A stretch of DNA of 64,000 bases from an uncultured Kiritimatiellota bacterium (lineage in GTDB: Bacteria; Verrucomicrobiota; Kiritimatiellia; RFP12; UBA1067), in assembly GCA_934635225.1 (NCBI GenBank), contig CAKTYZ010000008.1, positions 62,001 to 126,000 of the forward strand, given 5' to 3'. Below are positions 1 to 9,687 of this stretch, piece after piece. Made by a program: the position numbers and the translations under genes. The notes under the pieces were generated by a model. It did no database searches. It was not told the DNA's origin and worked only from the letters and a program-made list of their open reading frames with translations. Each line of letters opens with the position of its first letter. The first letter of the stretch is position 1.

Positions 1-1
1 G

Positions 2-1738
2 GGCGCGGCGACGCCGTTCGAGGAGTTCGCCTATGCCGTCGGCCGCGATCCGCACGCGCAGCTCGTCCGCTGGGCGACGCGCGTGGCGGAGAACTACCGC
101 CCGCAGTTCATCCGCACGCCGCCGCTCGGGCTCTCGGGCGGCGCGTGGACCCATCTCGCGCAGGGCGGACCGGAAAACGCCGACGAGGCCAAGTTCAACA
201 AGGCGGCGGCTCTGTCGAAGCTTCTGCCGGGCTACGGCTTCAGGTATTCCTGGATCAGCAACTCCAACATCCCCGGCGGCAATCCCGGAGACTGGAAGGG
301 CTGGAACCTCGCGAACCATCCGCTCGGGCGCGACGGCACGGCGAAGCGGTACGCCGACATCGGCTGGGTCATGGGCTCGTGGGCGGGGCCGTTCATGCTG
401 AGTTCGGGCCTGAAGGACATGACGGCGGAATTCTCGGACGCCCTCTACCGCAACGCGGACGGCACGCCCTGGGTCTTCAAGACGGCCTGGTCGCACGGCG
501 ACGCCGGCCGTCTGCCGCGCGCCAAGCGGCCGGCGATCTACGCGCTCGACCCGTCTGTCCCGAAAGTCGTCGCGAAGCTGGCGGACGACTTCGCCTACCT
601 GCGCGCGCACGGCGTGCGCTACTACATGCTCGACTTCCTGCAGACGGGCCTGGCCTATGGCGGCGTCGGGCCGGACGCGCCGCGCTTCTCCGGTGCGGAC
701 GGCTCGCGCAGTCGCGTCGAGGCGTTTTGCCGGGCCATGCAGACGATTCGCGCGGCGGCAGGGCCGGACACCTATCTTCTGGGCTGTTCGGGCCCGACGT
801 TCTGCTGCGTGGGGACGGTCGATGGCGTGCGGACCGCCGGCGACCTTGGCGAGGGACGGAACATCCATCCGGACGCGTTCTTCTATCCGGCGAGTTTCGC
901 GATCAACCGGATCGGCTTCTGGACGGGGCCCGAACGGTCGCTCTACAACACGGCGACCTACTACACGCACGGACGGCTTTTCAACAACGACCTCGGCAAT
1001 GTGCTGACGGTTGGCGAGCCGTTGCCGCTCGAGCATGCCCGCGTCAGCGCGGCGATCCACGCCTTTGCGGGCGCGTCGTCCATGTTCGGAGACGACCCGC
1101 GCGACATCACGCCCGAGCGACTGGCGCTCGTGACGGCGACCTTCCCGCGCGAAGGCACCCCCGCCGTCCCGGAGGACCTCTTCACGGGCGAGCCGGGCGA
1201 GCCGCCGTCCGTCCTGCGGTACGATTTCGCGGACGCGAGCGTCTTTGCCGTCGTCAACATGGGCCCGTCGCCGATTCGGCGGACGCTGCGCCGCAGGGGA
1301 GTCTTCGTCCTCTTCGACTATTTTGACGCGCGGATGCGCAACCGGCACCGCGACGAAGTCGCCGTCACGGTGCCGCCCGAATCCGTCCGAATCTACCGTC
1401 TGGTCGATTGCCGCAAGACGCCGCAGGTGATCGGCACGTCGAGCGCGTTCACGGGGCGCGATGCCGCCGGCGCGTGGGACGCGGCGTCCGGGACGCTCGC
1501 CGTGACGGTGAGGCGGCCGCGGCGCGAGCGCGGCGTCGTCTACCTCTTCGCGCCGCCCGGCTGGCATCTCGCGGACACCCGCCAGGGGCGGATCGGCAAG
1601 GACGTCAACACCGAGGAGCTTGTCGTCGCCGTTCCGTTCGAGACGGACGACACGGGAGTCTGGGAGAGGCGAATCCTCTTTGAACGTCATGCGCTGAAGG
1701 AGTCCGACGTCCGCAACGAGGCGGATCGCTTCGGCTGA
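2..1738 (+). CDS. GH36/GH27-like (clan GH-D) glycoside hydrolase, 5' partial
   Basis: The reading frame is open from base 2, so the gene runs off the left edge; a GTG at 83 is inside continuous coding sequence and is not taken as the start. The 578 visible residues resemble alpha-galactosidase-like TIM-barrel enzymes. The candidate nucleophile is the Asp of YYMLDF (about residue 211 of the visible part) and the candidate acid/base is the Asp of RTAGDLGEG (about residue 281). A beta-sandwich-like C-terminal region follows. It heads a four-gene operon whose products all look like secreted glycan enzymes; the next start is 19 bp downstream. Exact family and substrate are inferred. Confidence 0.72.
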   Translation, partial: GAATPFEEFAYAVGRDPHAQLVRWATRVAENYRPQFIRTPPLGLSGGAWTHLAQGGPENADEAKFNKAAALSKLLPGYGFRYSWISNSNIPGGNPGDWKGWNLANHPLGRDGTAKRYADIGWVMGSWAGPFMLSSGLKDMTAEFSDALYRNADGTPWVFKTAWSHGDAGRLPRAKRPAIYALDPSVPKVVAKLADDFAYLRAHGVRYYMLDFLQTGLAYGGVGPDAPRFSGADGSRSRVEAFCRAMQTIRAAAGPDTYLLGCSGPTFCCVGTVDGVRTAGDLGEGRNIHPDAFFYPASFAINRIGFWTGPERSLYNTATYYTHGRLFNNDLGNVLTVGEPLPLEHARVSAAIHAFAGASSMFGDDPRDITPERLALVTATFPREGTPAVPEDLFTGEPGEPPSVLRYDFADASVFAVVNMGPSPIRRTLRRRGVFVLFDYFDARMRNRHRDEVAVTVPPESVRIYRLVDCRKTPQVIGTSSAFTGRDAAGAWDAASGTLAVTVRRPRRERGVVYLFAPPGWHLADTRQGRIGKDVNTEELVVAVPFETDDTGVWERRILFERHALKESDVRNEADRFG

Positions 1739-1757
1739 AAAAAACGAAAGGATCGTG

Positions 1758-3359
1758 ATGAAAAGAACTCTCATGCTGATTGTCCAGACGGTCGTCTTGA
1801 AGACGGCGTTTGCTGGCATCGACCTTGCGCCGATCAAGACGGGGCACGACCGCAATCAAAGTCCGTTGTGCGTCGAGCTGTCGCGCCTCGGCACGCTTCG
1901 CCCGCGCACGGCGAACGAGATTCACGGGTCGAACTGGACGCTCGGCTGTGAATGCCTTGACCGAGACTTCACCGACTTCGGCGAATACAAGGACTACATC
2001 GTGCCGCTCGGCATCAAGGAGATTCGTCTGTTCGCCGGCTGGGCGAAATGCGAGAGAAAGCCCGGAGAGTTCGATTTCGCGTGGCTGGATCGCTGCGTCG
2101 ACTGGGCGAACGCGAACCGCATCAACGTCTACCTTGACATCAGTTACGGCAATCCCATCTACAAAGGCGCGGGTGGTGCGGGTCTCGCGAACGGAACGCC
2201 GGACACACCGGAGGGCTTGGCGAAGTGGGATGCTTGGGTTGAGACATTGGCAACGCACTACAAGGGACGCATCCGTGACTTTGCGACGTGGAACGAGCCG
2301 GACAACGGCGGGATGAATCCGCCGCCCGTCATCGCCGACCTGTGCGTGCGCACGGCGCGCATCCTCAAGCGTCTCATCCCCGACTGCCGCGTACACGGAC
2401 TTTCGCTCGCGTCCAACGAGCCGGAGTTTTTCGAGACCTGCCTCGTCGAAATCGCGAAACTCGGCGGCATCGACCTTTTCGACACGTTCGTCTATCACGG
2501 CTATGCGGTGAATCCGGACTCATCTTATGCGCGCGTCAAGAAACTTCAGGAAATCTGTGCGAAATACGCGCCCAAGGCCAGGATGCGGCAGGGCGAGAAC
2601 GGTTGCCCGTCCGAGTTCAGCGACCGATTTGCGCTGTGGCTCTATCCGTGGAGCGAAAACTCGCAGGCGAAGTGGAACATGCGCCGCATGCTCGGAGACC
2701 TTGGCCACGACTGCGGCAGCACCGTCTATTCGATTTGCGATCTCCAGTATCGTCCGCCGCATGCGCCGTATGTCTACCAAAACCGCAAGGGGCTGCTGCG
2801 CGCGAACGCGAACCGTCAGGTCTATCAGGTCAAGAAAGCCTATTACGCGGTGCAGAATGTCGCCTCGCTTTTCGACGACACGCTCGTGCGCGTGCGTCAG
2901 CCCGGCGTCTCGACGTGCGACCGTACGCTTGCGCTCTACGAATACGCAAAGGATGCGCGGCATCCGCTCTTCGTTTTCTGGACACGGGGTTTGGTGGACG
3001 TGAACAAGCGTCTGCTCGGCAAGTCGTGGGAAGTCTCGGAGGTTCGCCTGAACGAATTGGATTATCGACAGTCGGCGGACGGGACTTGGCGGCTGGAGAA
3101 TCTCACGCGCGCAGGCATTCCGTCCGACGATTTCACGACGCGCCCGATTGTGCTGGAATGGACGGGTGCGCCTCTGAAGGATCCCGTCTGGATCGATCTC
3201 TTTACGGGGGCGGTCTACGCCTTTCCCGCGAAACTTCAGATCGTCCATTCGGCGGGCGTTTCGTTCGTCCACGTGCCGGCTTATGACTCGCCATGTGTGC
3301 TGACAGAGCGCGCCGCCGTTGACTTTGAATGTGAAAATCAGGAAAGGATGTTGAAGTGA
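1758..3359 (+). CDS. Secreted clan GH-A glycoside hydrolase (GH39/GH5-like)
   Basis: A 533-aa protein with a short signal peptide (MKRTLMLIVQ..., cleavage near AFAG). The TIM barrel carries two well-placed carboxylates: Glu180 in TWNEPDN (acid/base) and Glu280 in RQGENG (nucleophile), the strand 4 and strand 7 pattern of clan GH-A retaining hydrolases. A smaller beta domain occupies roughly residues 390-533. The ATG at 1758 is preferred over the GTG at 1755 because AAAGGA lies just upstream. It overlaps the next gene by 4 bp (GTGA), which implies translational coupling. Substrate unknown; the flanking alpha-galactosidase-like genes suggest a galactose-bearing plant glycan. Confidence 0.78.
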   Translation: MKRTLMLIVQTVVLKTAFAGIDLAPIKTGHDRNQSPLCVELSRLGTLRPRTANEIHGSNWTLGCECLDRDFTDFGEYKDYIVPLGIKEIRLFAGWAKCERKPGEFDFAWLDRCVDWANANRINVYLDISYGNPIYKGAGGAGLANGTPDTPEGLAKWDAWVETLATHYKGRIRDFATWNEPDNGGMNPPPVIADLCVRTARILKRLIPDCRVHGLSLASNEPEFFETCLVEIAKLGGIDLFDTFVYHGYAVNPDSSYARVKKLQEICAKYAPKARMRQGENGCPSEFSDRFALWLYPWSENSQAKWNMRRMLGDLGHDCGSTVYSICDLQYRPPHAPYVYQNRKGLLRANANRQVYQVKKAYYAVQNVASLFDDTLVRVRQPGVSTCDRTLALYEYAKDARHPLFVFWTRGLVDVNKRLLGKSWEVSEVRLNELDYRQSADGTWRLENLTRAGIPSDDFTTRPIVLEWTGAPLKDPVWIDLFTGAVYAFPAKLQIVHSAGVSFVHVPAYDSPCVLTERAAVDFECENQERMLK

Positions 3360-5962
3360 GCGGATTTGTCGCGATGTTGGGCCTGATGGCGGCCATCGGT
3401 TTGCGGGCGGACGCGGCGGGCGTCAAGGTCTACGAGGAGCCGGGGTGGTGCGTCTGGTGCCCGAGCGCCGTGGCGCTGCCGGACGGACGATTCGCGCTCG
3501 TGCACTCGCGGTGGCGCGAATCGGACGGCTTCGAGGCGTGGTGCGCGAGGAGCGAGGCGGCGCTCGCGGTCTCCGAGACGGGCCCGCTCGGCCCCTATCG
3601 GTTCGTGAAGACGATATTGCCCGGCTCGGGACGCGACGGGGACTTCGACCGTGATGTCGTGCACAACCCGCAAGTGCTCGTCGACGGCGGGAAGTACTAT
3701 CTCTTCTACATGGGCACGCATTCGGACCTCGCCGACGGCACGCGGCCTGGCGTCTCGTCGTCGGGGACGTCGAAGGGGAGCTTCCGCCTGAACCAGCGCG
3801 TCGGCGTCGCCTGGGCCGACCGCATCGAGGGGCCCTGGCACCGCACGGGGCGGCCCGTCCTGCCGGAGTCGGAGGACTGCATCATGGCGTCGAATCCGGC
3901 GGTCGTGCGGATGCCGGACGGCAGGTTCCTGATGGTCTACAAGTGGGGCTGGCCGCCGGCGGCGAAATGGCCCCACTGCCGCAACAGCTGCGCGGCGGCG
4001 GTCGCCGACTCGCCGCTCGGCCCGTGGAAGGTCGTCTCGAAGGACATATTCCCCGTGCGGTGCGCGAACTTCCCCGGCGAAGACCCCTGCCTCTGGCTGG
4101 AGGGGGACGTCATCTGCTGCTCGATCCACGACAACGGCCGGTTCTACTCCCCGTCCGACCGCGCGCTGGTGACGTTCAAGAGCCGCGACGGCATCCGCTG
4201 GACGAACCGGGGCGAGCTTTTCCCGCGCGGCGACATCGAGCGGCTGGAGCGTCCGTTCGTCCTCGCGGAGCCGGACGGGCGCCGCCTGCTCTTCGCGGCG
4301 TCGAAGCCCCGGGGCGACTCGCCGCACGCGGAGATCCGCGCCTTCCCCGGCGTCCTGCCGGAGCCGTCGCGGACGTTCGACCTCGTCGTGTACGGCGGCA
4401 CGTCCGCCGGCCTCGCGGCCGCCGTCGCGGCCAGGCGCGCCGGGCTGAAGGACGTCGTCGTCCTTGAGCCGACGCGGCGGATCGGCGGCCTCACGACCGG
4501 CGGCCTCGGACAGACGGACGTCGGCGTGAAGCGGGCGTTCGGCGGCATCGCGCGCGAGTTCTACCGTGCGGTCAAGGCGCACTACGCGAGGCCGGAGAGC
4601 TGGACGTGGCAGCGGCGCGAGGACTACCGCGCCGGCGGGCAGACGACGAACGACCCGGACGAGGACGCGATGTGGACGTTCGAGCCGTCCGCCGCGCTGA
4701 AGGTCCTGGAGAGGTGGGAGCGGAGCGAGGGGCTCGACGTCCGTCGCGGCGAACGGCTTGACCGCGGTCCCGGCGGCGTCATCGTCGCGGACGGGCGCAT
4801 CGTCTCGCTCCGCACGAAGTCAGGCAAGGTCTTCCGCGCGCGGATGTTCGTCGACGCGACCTACGAGGGCGACCTGATGGCGGCGGCGGGCGTCTCGTAC
4901 GCCGTCGGGCGCGAGGCGAACGCGGTCTACGGCGAGACGGTCAACGGCGTCCAGTCCGGCTGGCATCCGGCGGACTTCCCGAAGGCATGGGACAACCAGG
5001 TCCACGTGCGCATCGACCCCTACATCGTGCCGGGCGACCCGTCGTCGGGCCTCCTGCGCGGCGTCGAGCCCCTGGGGCGCGAGTCGCCGAACGGCTCGGG
5101 CGACCATCGCGTGCAGGCCTACTGCTTCCGCTCGTGCCTGACCGACGTCCCCGAGAACCGCATCCCCTTCGCGAAGCCGGAGGGCTACGACGCGCGCGAC
5201 TACGAGATCCTCTTCCGCCTCGCCGAGGCGGGGGAGGACCTGACGCTCGTCAACTTCGCCGCGATGCCGAACCGCAAGACGGACACGAACAGCCGAGGCG
5301 GGTTCTCGACGGACTTTGTCGGCGCGAACTGGGACTACCCGGAGGCGTCCGACGAGCGGCGCGAGGAGATCGTGCGCGCCCACCTGAAGTACCAGCGGGG
5401 GCTCTTCTGGACGCTCGCGAACCATCCGCGCGTCCCGGCGGGCGTCCGCGCGTTCTGGTCGCGCTGGGGGACGTGCCGCGACGAGTTCGCGGACGGCTAC
5501 GGCGACGGCTGGCAGCGCCAGCTCTACGTGCGCGAGGCGCGGCGCATGGTCGGCGCGTACGTGATGACCGAGCGCGACTGCCGCCGGCAGCGCCAGGTGC
5601 CGCACCCCGTCGCGCTCGCGGCCTACGGCATGGATTCGCACAACGTGCGCCGCCATGTGGTCGACGGCCGCGTCGCGAACGAGGGGGACGTGCAGGACCA
5701 CGGATTTCCGCGCCCTTATCCGGTCGAGTACCTCGCGCTCGTGCCGCGACGCGGCGAGTGCGCGAACCTGCTCGTGCCCGTCTGCCTCTCGGCCTCGCAC
5801 ATCGCCTACGGGTCGATCCGCATGGAGCCGGTGTTCTTCGCGCTCGGGCAGGTCGCGGGCACGGCGGCGGCGCAGGCCCTCGCGGGCGGCTGCGCCGTGC
5901 AGGACGTCGATTACGGAAAGCTCAGGGAAAGGCTGGTGAAGGATGGAATGGTCATCGAATAG
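3356..5962 (+). CDS. Fusion of GH43-like beta-propeller and FAD-dependent oxidoreductase
   Basis: 868 aa starting at GTG in a GTGA overlap. After a signal-like N-terminus (to about residue 22), residues ~25-335 read as a five-bladed GH43/GH32-type propeller (blades with EDCIMASNPAVVRMPDG and FPGEDPCLWLEGD). From about residue 340 a complete FAD-dependent oxidoreductase begins with a Rossmann motif (VVYGGTSAGLAAAVAARRAG) followed by GGLTTGGLGQTD, and it ends with FFALGQVAGTAAAQA. This second half closely parallels the stand-alone protein at 50800-52554, which lacks the propeller. The propeller could bind or cleave sugar while the flavin domain oxidises it; that is inference. It overlaps the next gene by 20 bp. 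Confidence 0.8.
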   Translation: MSGFVAMLGLMAAIGLRADAAGVKVYEEPGWCVWCPSAVALPDGRFALVHSRWRESDGFEAWCARSEAALAVSETGPLGPYRFVKTILPGSGRDGDFDRDVVHNPQVLVDGGKYYLFYMGTHSDLADGTRPGVSSSGTSKGSFRLNQRVGVAWADRIEGPWHRTGRPVLPESEDCIMASNPAVVRMPDGRFLMVYKWGWPPAAKWPHCRNSCAAAVADSPLGPWKVVSKDIFPVRCANFPGEDPCLWLEGDVICCSIHDNGRFYSPSDRALVTFKSRDGIRWTNRGELFPRGDIERLERPFVLAEPDGRRLLFAASKPRGDSPHAEIRAFPGVLPEPSRTFDLVVYGGTSAGLAAAVAARRAGLKDVVVLEPTRRIGGLTTGGLGQTDVGVKRAFGGIAREFYRAVKAHYARPESWTWQRREDYRAGGQTTNDPDEDAMWTFEPSAALKVLERWERSEGLDVRRGERLDRGPGGVIVADGRIVSLRTKSGKVFRARMFVDATYEGDLMAAAGVSYAVGREANAVYGETVNGVQSGWHPADFPKAWDNQVHVRIDPYIVPGDPSSGLLRGVEPLGRESPNGSGDHRVQAYCFRSCLTDVPENRIPFAKPEGYDARDYEILFRLAEAGEDLTLVNFAAMPNRKTDTNSRGGFSTDFVGANWDYPEASDERREEIVRAHLKYQRGLFWTLANHPRVPAGVRAFWSRWGTCRDEFADGYGDGWQRQLYVREARRMVGAYVMTERDCRRQRQVPHPVALAAYGMDSHNVRRHVVDGRVANEGDVQDHGFPRPYPVEYLALVPRRGECANLLVPVCLSASHIAYGSIRMEPVFFALGQVAGTAAAQALAGGCAVQDVDYGKLRERLVKDGMVIE

Positions 5963-7841
5963 GAAGGCGGCGCTTCCGGCCCTCGTCGCGGCGCTGGCCG
6001 CCGGGACGCTCGGCGCGACGGACATGGAGCACAAGGCGAAGGTCGTCGCGACGGTCCGGACGGCCTTCGCGGGCGTCGCGGAGGTGACGTGCGACGATCC
6101 CGGCTTGTGGACGTTTGACGTTTCGGCCTCGACGGACGAAGGGCGAGACGTCGTGACCGTGCGCATCGCCGCACCGGCGGAGACGAACCCGCCGCCGTTC
6201 GGCGTCTACCTGCGCGGCAGCGGCGCGGGCGTGCAGAACGTCTGGACGAGCGACACGTCCGTCAACGGCGACGCGCGGCATCTTCGCCCCAAGCTTTGGT
6301 GGGGATGGTGCGCGAAGTACCGCTCGGAGCTCGCGCGCGACCTGCCGCTTGCGGTTGGTTTCAATGCGGTGGAGCGTGCGCCGGTCGCCCTCGCCGCGTC
6401 CGAGGCGATGCGCCCGGTTGCGTTCGGCCTCTATGCCGATGACGAGACGTGCGACGTCATCGCCCGCTGCGAGTTCTTCGCGCAACCAACGGCTCCGATG
6501 CGGACGTACGAGGTCTCTGTGCTGGTCGACCGCCGGAACGGTACGCTGCCCGACACGGTGCGAGAGGCGGCGGACTGGATCTCGCGCGTGAACGGCTTTC
6601 GTCCGGCGTACGTTCCGGAGATCGCGTTCGAGCCGCTTTACTCGACATGGTACGCCTATCTCCAGGATGTCCGCGCCGAGCCACTGGAGGCGGAGGCGCG
6701 CCTCGCCGCCGCACTCGGGATGAAGACGATGATCCTCGACGACGGCTGGCAGAAGGAGGACAGCACGACGTTTTACTCGGCCGTCGGCGACTGGACGCCT
6801 GTGCCGTCGCGTTTCCCAGACATGCGGGCGCATGTCGCGAAGGTCAGGGCGGCGGGGCTCAGGTACATGCTCTGGCTGGCCGTGCCCTACGTCGGGGACG
6901 AGTCGGCGGCGTTCGAGCGGTTCAGGGGAAAGTACCTCCGGGTGCGCGGCACGGCATCGCCAGGGCGGAGCGCGATTCTCGACCCGCGTTTTCCGGAGGT
7001 GCGCGAGTACCTGATCCGGACATATGAGCGCGTCATCGGGGAGTGGGGCTTCGACGGCGTGAAACTCGACTTCATCGACGCTTTCGTGGTCGATGGCGCG
7101 GATCCGGCGGTCGCGGAGGGATACGCCGGGCGCGACTTCCGGGAGGTGCCGCTCGCCGTGAACCGGCTGATGAAGGACGTTCTCGTGCGGCTGAGGAAGA
7201 TCAACCCGGACGTGCTCGTCGAGTTCCGGCAGAGCTACATGGGGCCGGCGGTTCTGCAGTACGGGAACATGATGCGCGCGTGGGACTGCCCGGCAGATCC
7301 CTGCGCGAACCGACGGCGCATCTGCGACCTGCGGCTCACGTCTGGGCCGCTGGCCGTCCACTCCGACATGCTGGTCTGGTCGAAGGACGAAACGCCGGAG
7401 GGCGCGGCCTTGCCGATTCTGAACGCGCTCTATTCGACGATCCAGTATTCGATGGTTCTCGCAAAGATACGCCCCGACCACCGGGAGGTGATCCGCCATT
7501 GGCTGGACTTCTCGCGCCGCCACCGCGACGCGCTCGTGAAAGGGCGTTTCACGCCGCACCACGCCGAGAGCGGCTACACGTGGGTCGAGGGGGAAAGCGA
7601 AACCGAGCGTGTCGCCACGTCCTATTCGGGCGATGTGGTCGTGCGCACGGGCGAACCTGACCGGACGGTCGTTCTCGTCAATGCGACGGGCGCGGAGGGG
7701 ATGGTTGTCGATTTCGCGGCGCGCCCGGCGGCGGTTCGGCTCTTCGACGTGTTCGGGAGGCCCGCTGGGACGGCCGCGCCGGCGGCCGGGCTCGTCCGCC
7801 TGCCCGTCCCCGCGTCTGGCTTCGCCGAAGTGACGTGGTGA
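5943..7841 (+). CDS. Secreted alpha-galactosidase, GH36-like
   Basis: 632 aa with a signal peptide (LPALVAALAAGTLGAT). A beta-sandwich N-terminal domain (to about residue 215) precedes a TIM barrel with ILDDGWQ, the nucleophile Asp376 in GVKLDFID and the acid/base Asp448 in MMRAWDCPAD, the usual GH36/GH27 pair. A C-terminal beta domain ends at residue 632. Hydrolysis of terminal alpha-galactosides from plant polymers is expected. The ATG lies within the end of the preceding gene, in a different frame, so the operon is translationally coupled. This is the last gene of the glycan operon; 126 bp without a gene follow. Confidence 0.83.
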   Translation: MEWSSNRKAALPALVAALAAGTLGATDMEHKAKVVATVRTAFAGVAEVTCDDPGLWTFDVSASTDEGRDVVTVRIAAPAETNPPPFGVYLRGSGAGVQNVWTSDTSVNGDARHLRPKLWWGWCAKYRSELARDLPLAVGFNAVERAPVALAASEAMRPVAFGLYADDETCDVIARCEFFAQPTAPMRTYEVSVLVDRRNGTLPDTVREAADWISRVNGFRPAYVPEIAFEPLYSTWYAYLQDVRAEPLEAEARLAAALGMKTMILDDGWQKEDSTTFYSAVGDWTPVPSRFPDMRAHVAKVRAAGLRYMLWLAVPYVGDESAAFERFRGKYLRVRGTASPGRSAILDPRFPEVREYLIRTYERVIGEWGFDGVKLDFIDAFVVDGADPAVAEGYAGRDFREVPLAVNRLMKDVLVRLRKINPDVLVEFRQSYMGPAVLQYGNMMRAWDCPADPCANRRRICDLRLTSGPLAVHSDMLVWSKDETPEGAALPILNALYSTIQYSMVLAKIRPDHREVIRHWLDFSRRHRDALVKGRFTPHHAESGYTWVEGESETERVATSYSGDVVVRTGEPDRTVVLVNATGAEGMVVDFAARPAAVRLFDVFGRPAGTAAPAAGLVRLPVPASGFAEVTW

Positions 7842-7955
7842 GGGTGCGGCGGCTCCACACCGTAGGGCGACCAAAGAATCGTCATGGTCCGGATTCGGCG
7901 ACACAGCGGGAAGAACATGCGGGGAATTGCCAAGCACATGGCGCCGCGAACATGG

Positions 7956-7961
7956 TATAAT
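7956..7961 (+). promoter_or_regulatory. Extended -10 promoter (TGGTATAAT) 7 nt before start codon
   Basis: TATAAT preceded by TGG. No acceptable -35 lies at 16-18 bp (the nearest TTGCCA is 23 bp upstream). Its last T is 7 nt before the ATG at 7968, so transcription would begin at or next to the start codon. Confidence 0.6.
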
Positions 7962-7967
7962 ATGCGC

Positions 7968-8486
7968 ATGAAATTCGTCCTTCTTGTTTTGGCTTGCTTG
8001 GCTCTTGTGACCTTTTCGGGCTGTGGCCCGTTTTGGGTTGACCCCTACATCACGGTGAAGGAGAGTTCGCTCAACTGGGTGTCTATCCACTACTACAACC
8101 TGAACCACAATCCGATTCGGCGCATTGGCGTCGAGATTTACGGCAATGGGCTGGTGCTCGTGAAGAAGGGCACGAGCGAGCTGGTCTCGAACGACTTTGC
8201 CAAGCGGCACAAGGAGCCAGACTGGGACAAAATCAAGACGTTTCGCCTGCAGATTGACCCGAAGGAGGCGAACGACATTTTCCAGAATCTCGTCAACTTC
8301 GGCGTACTGGACCGGGAGAAGACCTTCAAGGCTTCCAAGAAGAAGTCCCATGACCGCTTCATCGCCGTGAAGGCGAACCTTTGCAACAACACCTACTCGG
8401 ACAACGCCAACATGTTCGAGGAGGACCCCGATCTCGCGGAACAGCTCTTGGATGTCGTCCGCGAGTTCCAGAATCCGGCGAAGTGA
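7968..8486 (+). CDS. Predicted lipoprotein of unknown function
   Basis: 172 aa. An N-terminal hydrophobic segment ends in the lipobox TFSGC, so the mature protein is probably anchored by a lipidated cysteine. No enzymatic motif is recognised in the acidic/basic remainder. Candidate starts are ATG 7962 and ATG 7968; 7968 is chosen because the TATAAT at 7956-7961 would place transcription start about there. Its stop overlaps the GTG of the folate gene downstream by 4 bp, so the two are coupled although functionally unrelated. Confidence 0.75.
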   Translation: MKFVLLVLACLALVTFSGCGPFWVDPYITVKESSLNWVSIHYYNLNHNPIRRIGVEIYGNGLVLVKKGTSELVSNDFAKRHKEPDWDKIKTFRLQIDPKEANDIFQNLVNFGVLDREKTFKASKKKSHDRFIAVKANLCNNTYSDNANMFEEDPDLAEQLLDVVREFQNPAK

Positions 8487-9052
8487 GGGGGGCCACGACA
8501 AAAGCGGCATTGCGCGCCGAGATGCGACGGCGGCGCAAGGGCGTCTCTCCGGAGGAGCGAGCGCGCGTCTCGCGGCACGTCTGCGCGCGTCTCCTGGAAT
8601 TGCCGCTGGGGGGGACCGTAGCCGTTTATCTGGCGGGACCCGACGAAATCGACTTGACGGCGTTTATCGAGGCGGCTCTTGCGCGGGGCACGCGGCTGCT
8701 GGCTCCGCGTTGGACGGGCGAGACGTATGCGTTGGCGGACCTGAAGAGCCTGTCCCCAAGTTGCCTGCGTGCAGGGCCGCATGGCATCTTGGAGCCTTGC
8801 GAACCGGCGTCGGAAGGAGCGGACGCGCTGAATGCGCTTCCGACGGCTTGGCTTGTGCCAGGCCTTGCCTTTACGCGCACGGGGCTTCGGCTGGGCTATG
8901 GCGGAGGCTGGTATGACCGTCTGCTCGCGGCGGCTTCCCCGACGGCGTCCTTGTTGGGGCTGGCCTATCCGTTCCAGATCGTCGCGGACATCCCAGCTGA
9001 ACCCCATGACGTCCGCCTCACGGACGTTCTCGAGCCTCAGCTGCGCGACTAA
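8483..9052 (+). CDS. fau: 5-formyltetrahydrofolate cyclo-ligase
   Basis: 189 aa, the usual size for the family. It converts 5-formyl-THF plus ATP to 5,10-methenyl-THF in the cytoplasm. The N-terminal RxxxRxxR-like basic segment and the C-terminal GLRLGYGGGWYDRLL nucleotide/substrate loop are diagnostic. GTG at 8483 overlaps the stop of the lipoprotein gene (GTGA); longer in-frame extensions would run into that gene and are rejected. Confidence 0.9.
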   Translation: MRGATTKAALRAEMRRRRKGVSPEERARVSRHVCARLLELPLGGTVAVYLAGPDEIDLTAFIEAALARGTRLLAPRWTGETYALADLKSLSPSCLRAGPHGILEPCEPASEGADALNALPTAWLVPGLAFTRTGLRLGYGGGWYDRLLAAASPTASLLGLAYPFQIVADIPAEPHDVRLTDVLEPQLRD

Positions 9053-9086
9053 ACGCTGGTGCGCGGCACGACGCTTGGATGTTTGG

Positions 9087-9092
9087 TATAAT
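9087..9092 (+). promoter_or_regulatory. Extended -10 promoter (TTTGGTATAATATG)
   Basis: TATAAT within TTTGGTATAATATG, 25 bp before the ATG at 9118; GGGGAAAG before the start acts as ribosome-binding site. No good -35 at 17 bp. It probably drives the operon 9118-13388. Confidence 0.6.
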
Positions 9093-9117
9093 ATGACGCA
9101 TCCAAAGGGGAAAGACC

Positions 9118-9687
9118 ATGAACGACTACACAAAGACGATTGCGGCGCTTCGGCGTCGCGGGTATGAAGCGACGGCAGTCGCGACGAAGGAAGAGGCCGC
9201 CGCGCTCGTTTTGAAGGAGGCCGAATCGGCGCAATCCGTCGGCTGGGGCGGTTCGGAGAGCGTCAAGGCACTCGGCGTCCGCGAAGCTCTGACGGTTGCG
9301 GGCAAGGAGATCCGCGACCACCAGACGGTCATGGATCTCTTTCTCCTCTCGGCAAACGCGCTGACAGAAGACGGGCTCATCGTCAACATTGACGGCACGG
9401 GCAACCGCGTTGCGGCGTCCATCTACGGCCCGAAGCGCGTCATTTATGTCATCGGTCGCAACAAGCTCGTCGCAGGCGGGGCCTTGGAGGCGATTGCACG
9501 CGCGAAGCGTGGCGCGTGCGGGCCGAACTGCCGTCGCCTCGGCAAGAAGACGCCGTGCGCCGAGACGAATCTTTGCGCCGATTGCGATTCACCGGACCGC
9601 ATCTGCAAGGTGACGGCAATCTTTGACCGCTGTCCTTCGCGCACCTCGACGCGCGTCATTCTCGTGGATGAGCCTCTCGGCTATTGA
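9118..9687 (+). CDS. LUD-domain protein (LutC/YkgG-like)
   Basis: 189 aa matching the lactate-utilisation (LUD, DUF162) fold: GWGGSESVKALG, TEDGLIVNIDGTGNRVAA and GPKRVIYVIGRNK are typical. The C-terminal third is cysteine-rich (CGPNC, then CAETNLCADCDSPDRIC), suggesting a metal or Fe-S site seen in the stand-alone subgroup of this family. No lutA or lutB neighbours are present, so lactate oxidation is not supported here and the substrate is unknown. First gene of an operon with the release-factor-like gene and murI. Confidence 0.85.
   Translation: MNDYTKTIAALRRRGYEATAVATKEEAAALVLKEAESAQSVGWGGSESVKALGVREALTVAGKEIRDHQTVMDLFLLSANALTEDGLIVNIDGTGNRVAASIYGPKRVIYVIGRNKLVAGGALEAIARAKRGACGPNCRRLGKKTPCAETNLCADCDSPDRICKVTAIFDRCPSRTSTRVILVDEPLGY

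Noticed and set aside
5952..8510. Long minus-strand open frame of 852 codons
   Set aside because: It mirrors the GH36 gene, is very rich in Arg/His/Pro as expected of an antisense frame in GC-rich DNA, and has no recognisable domain.
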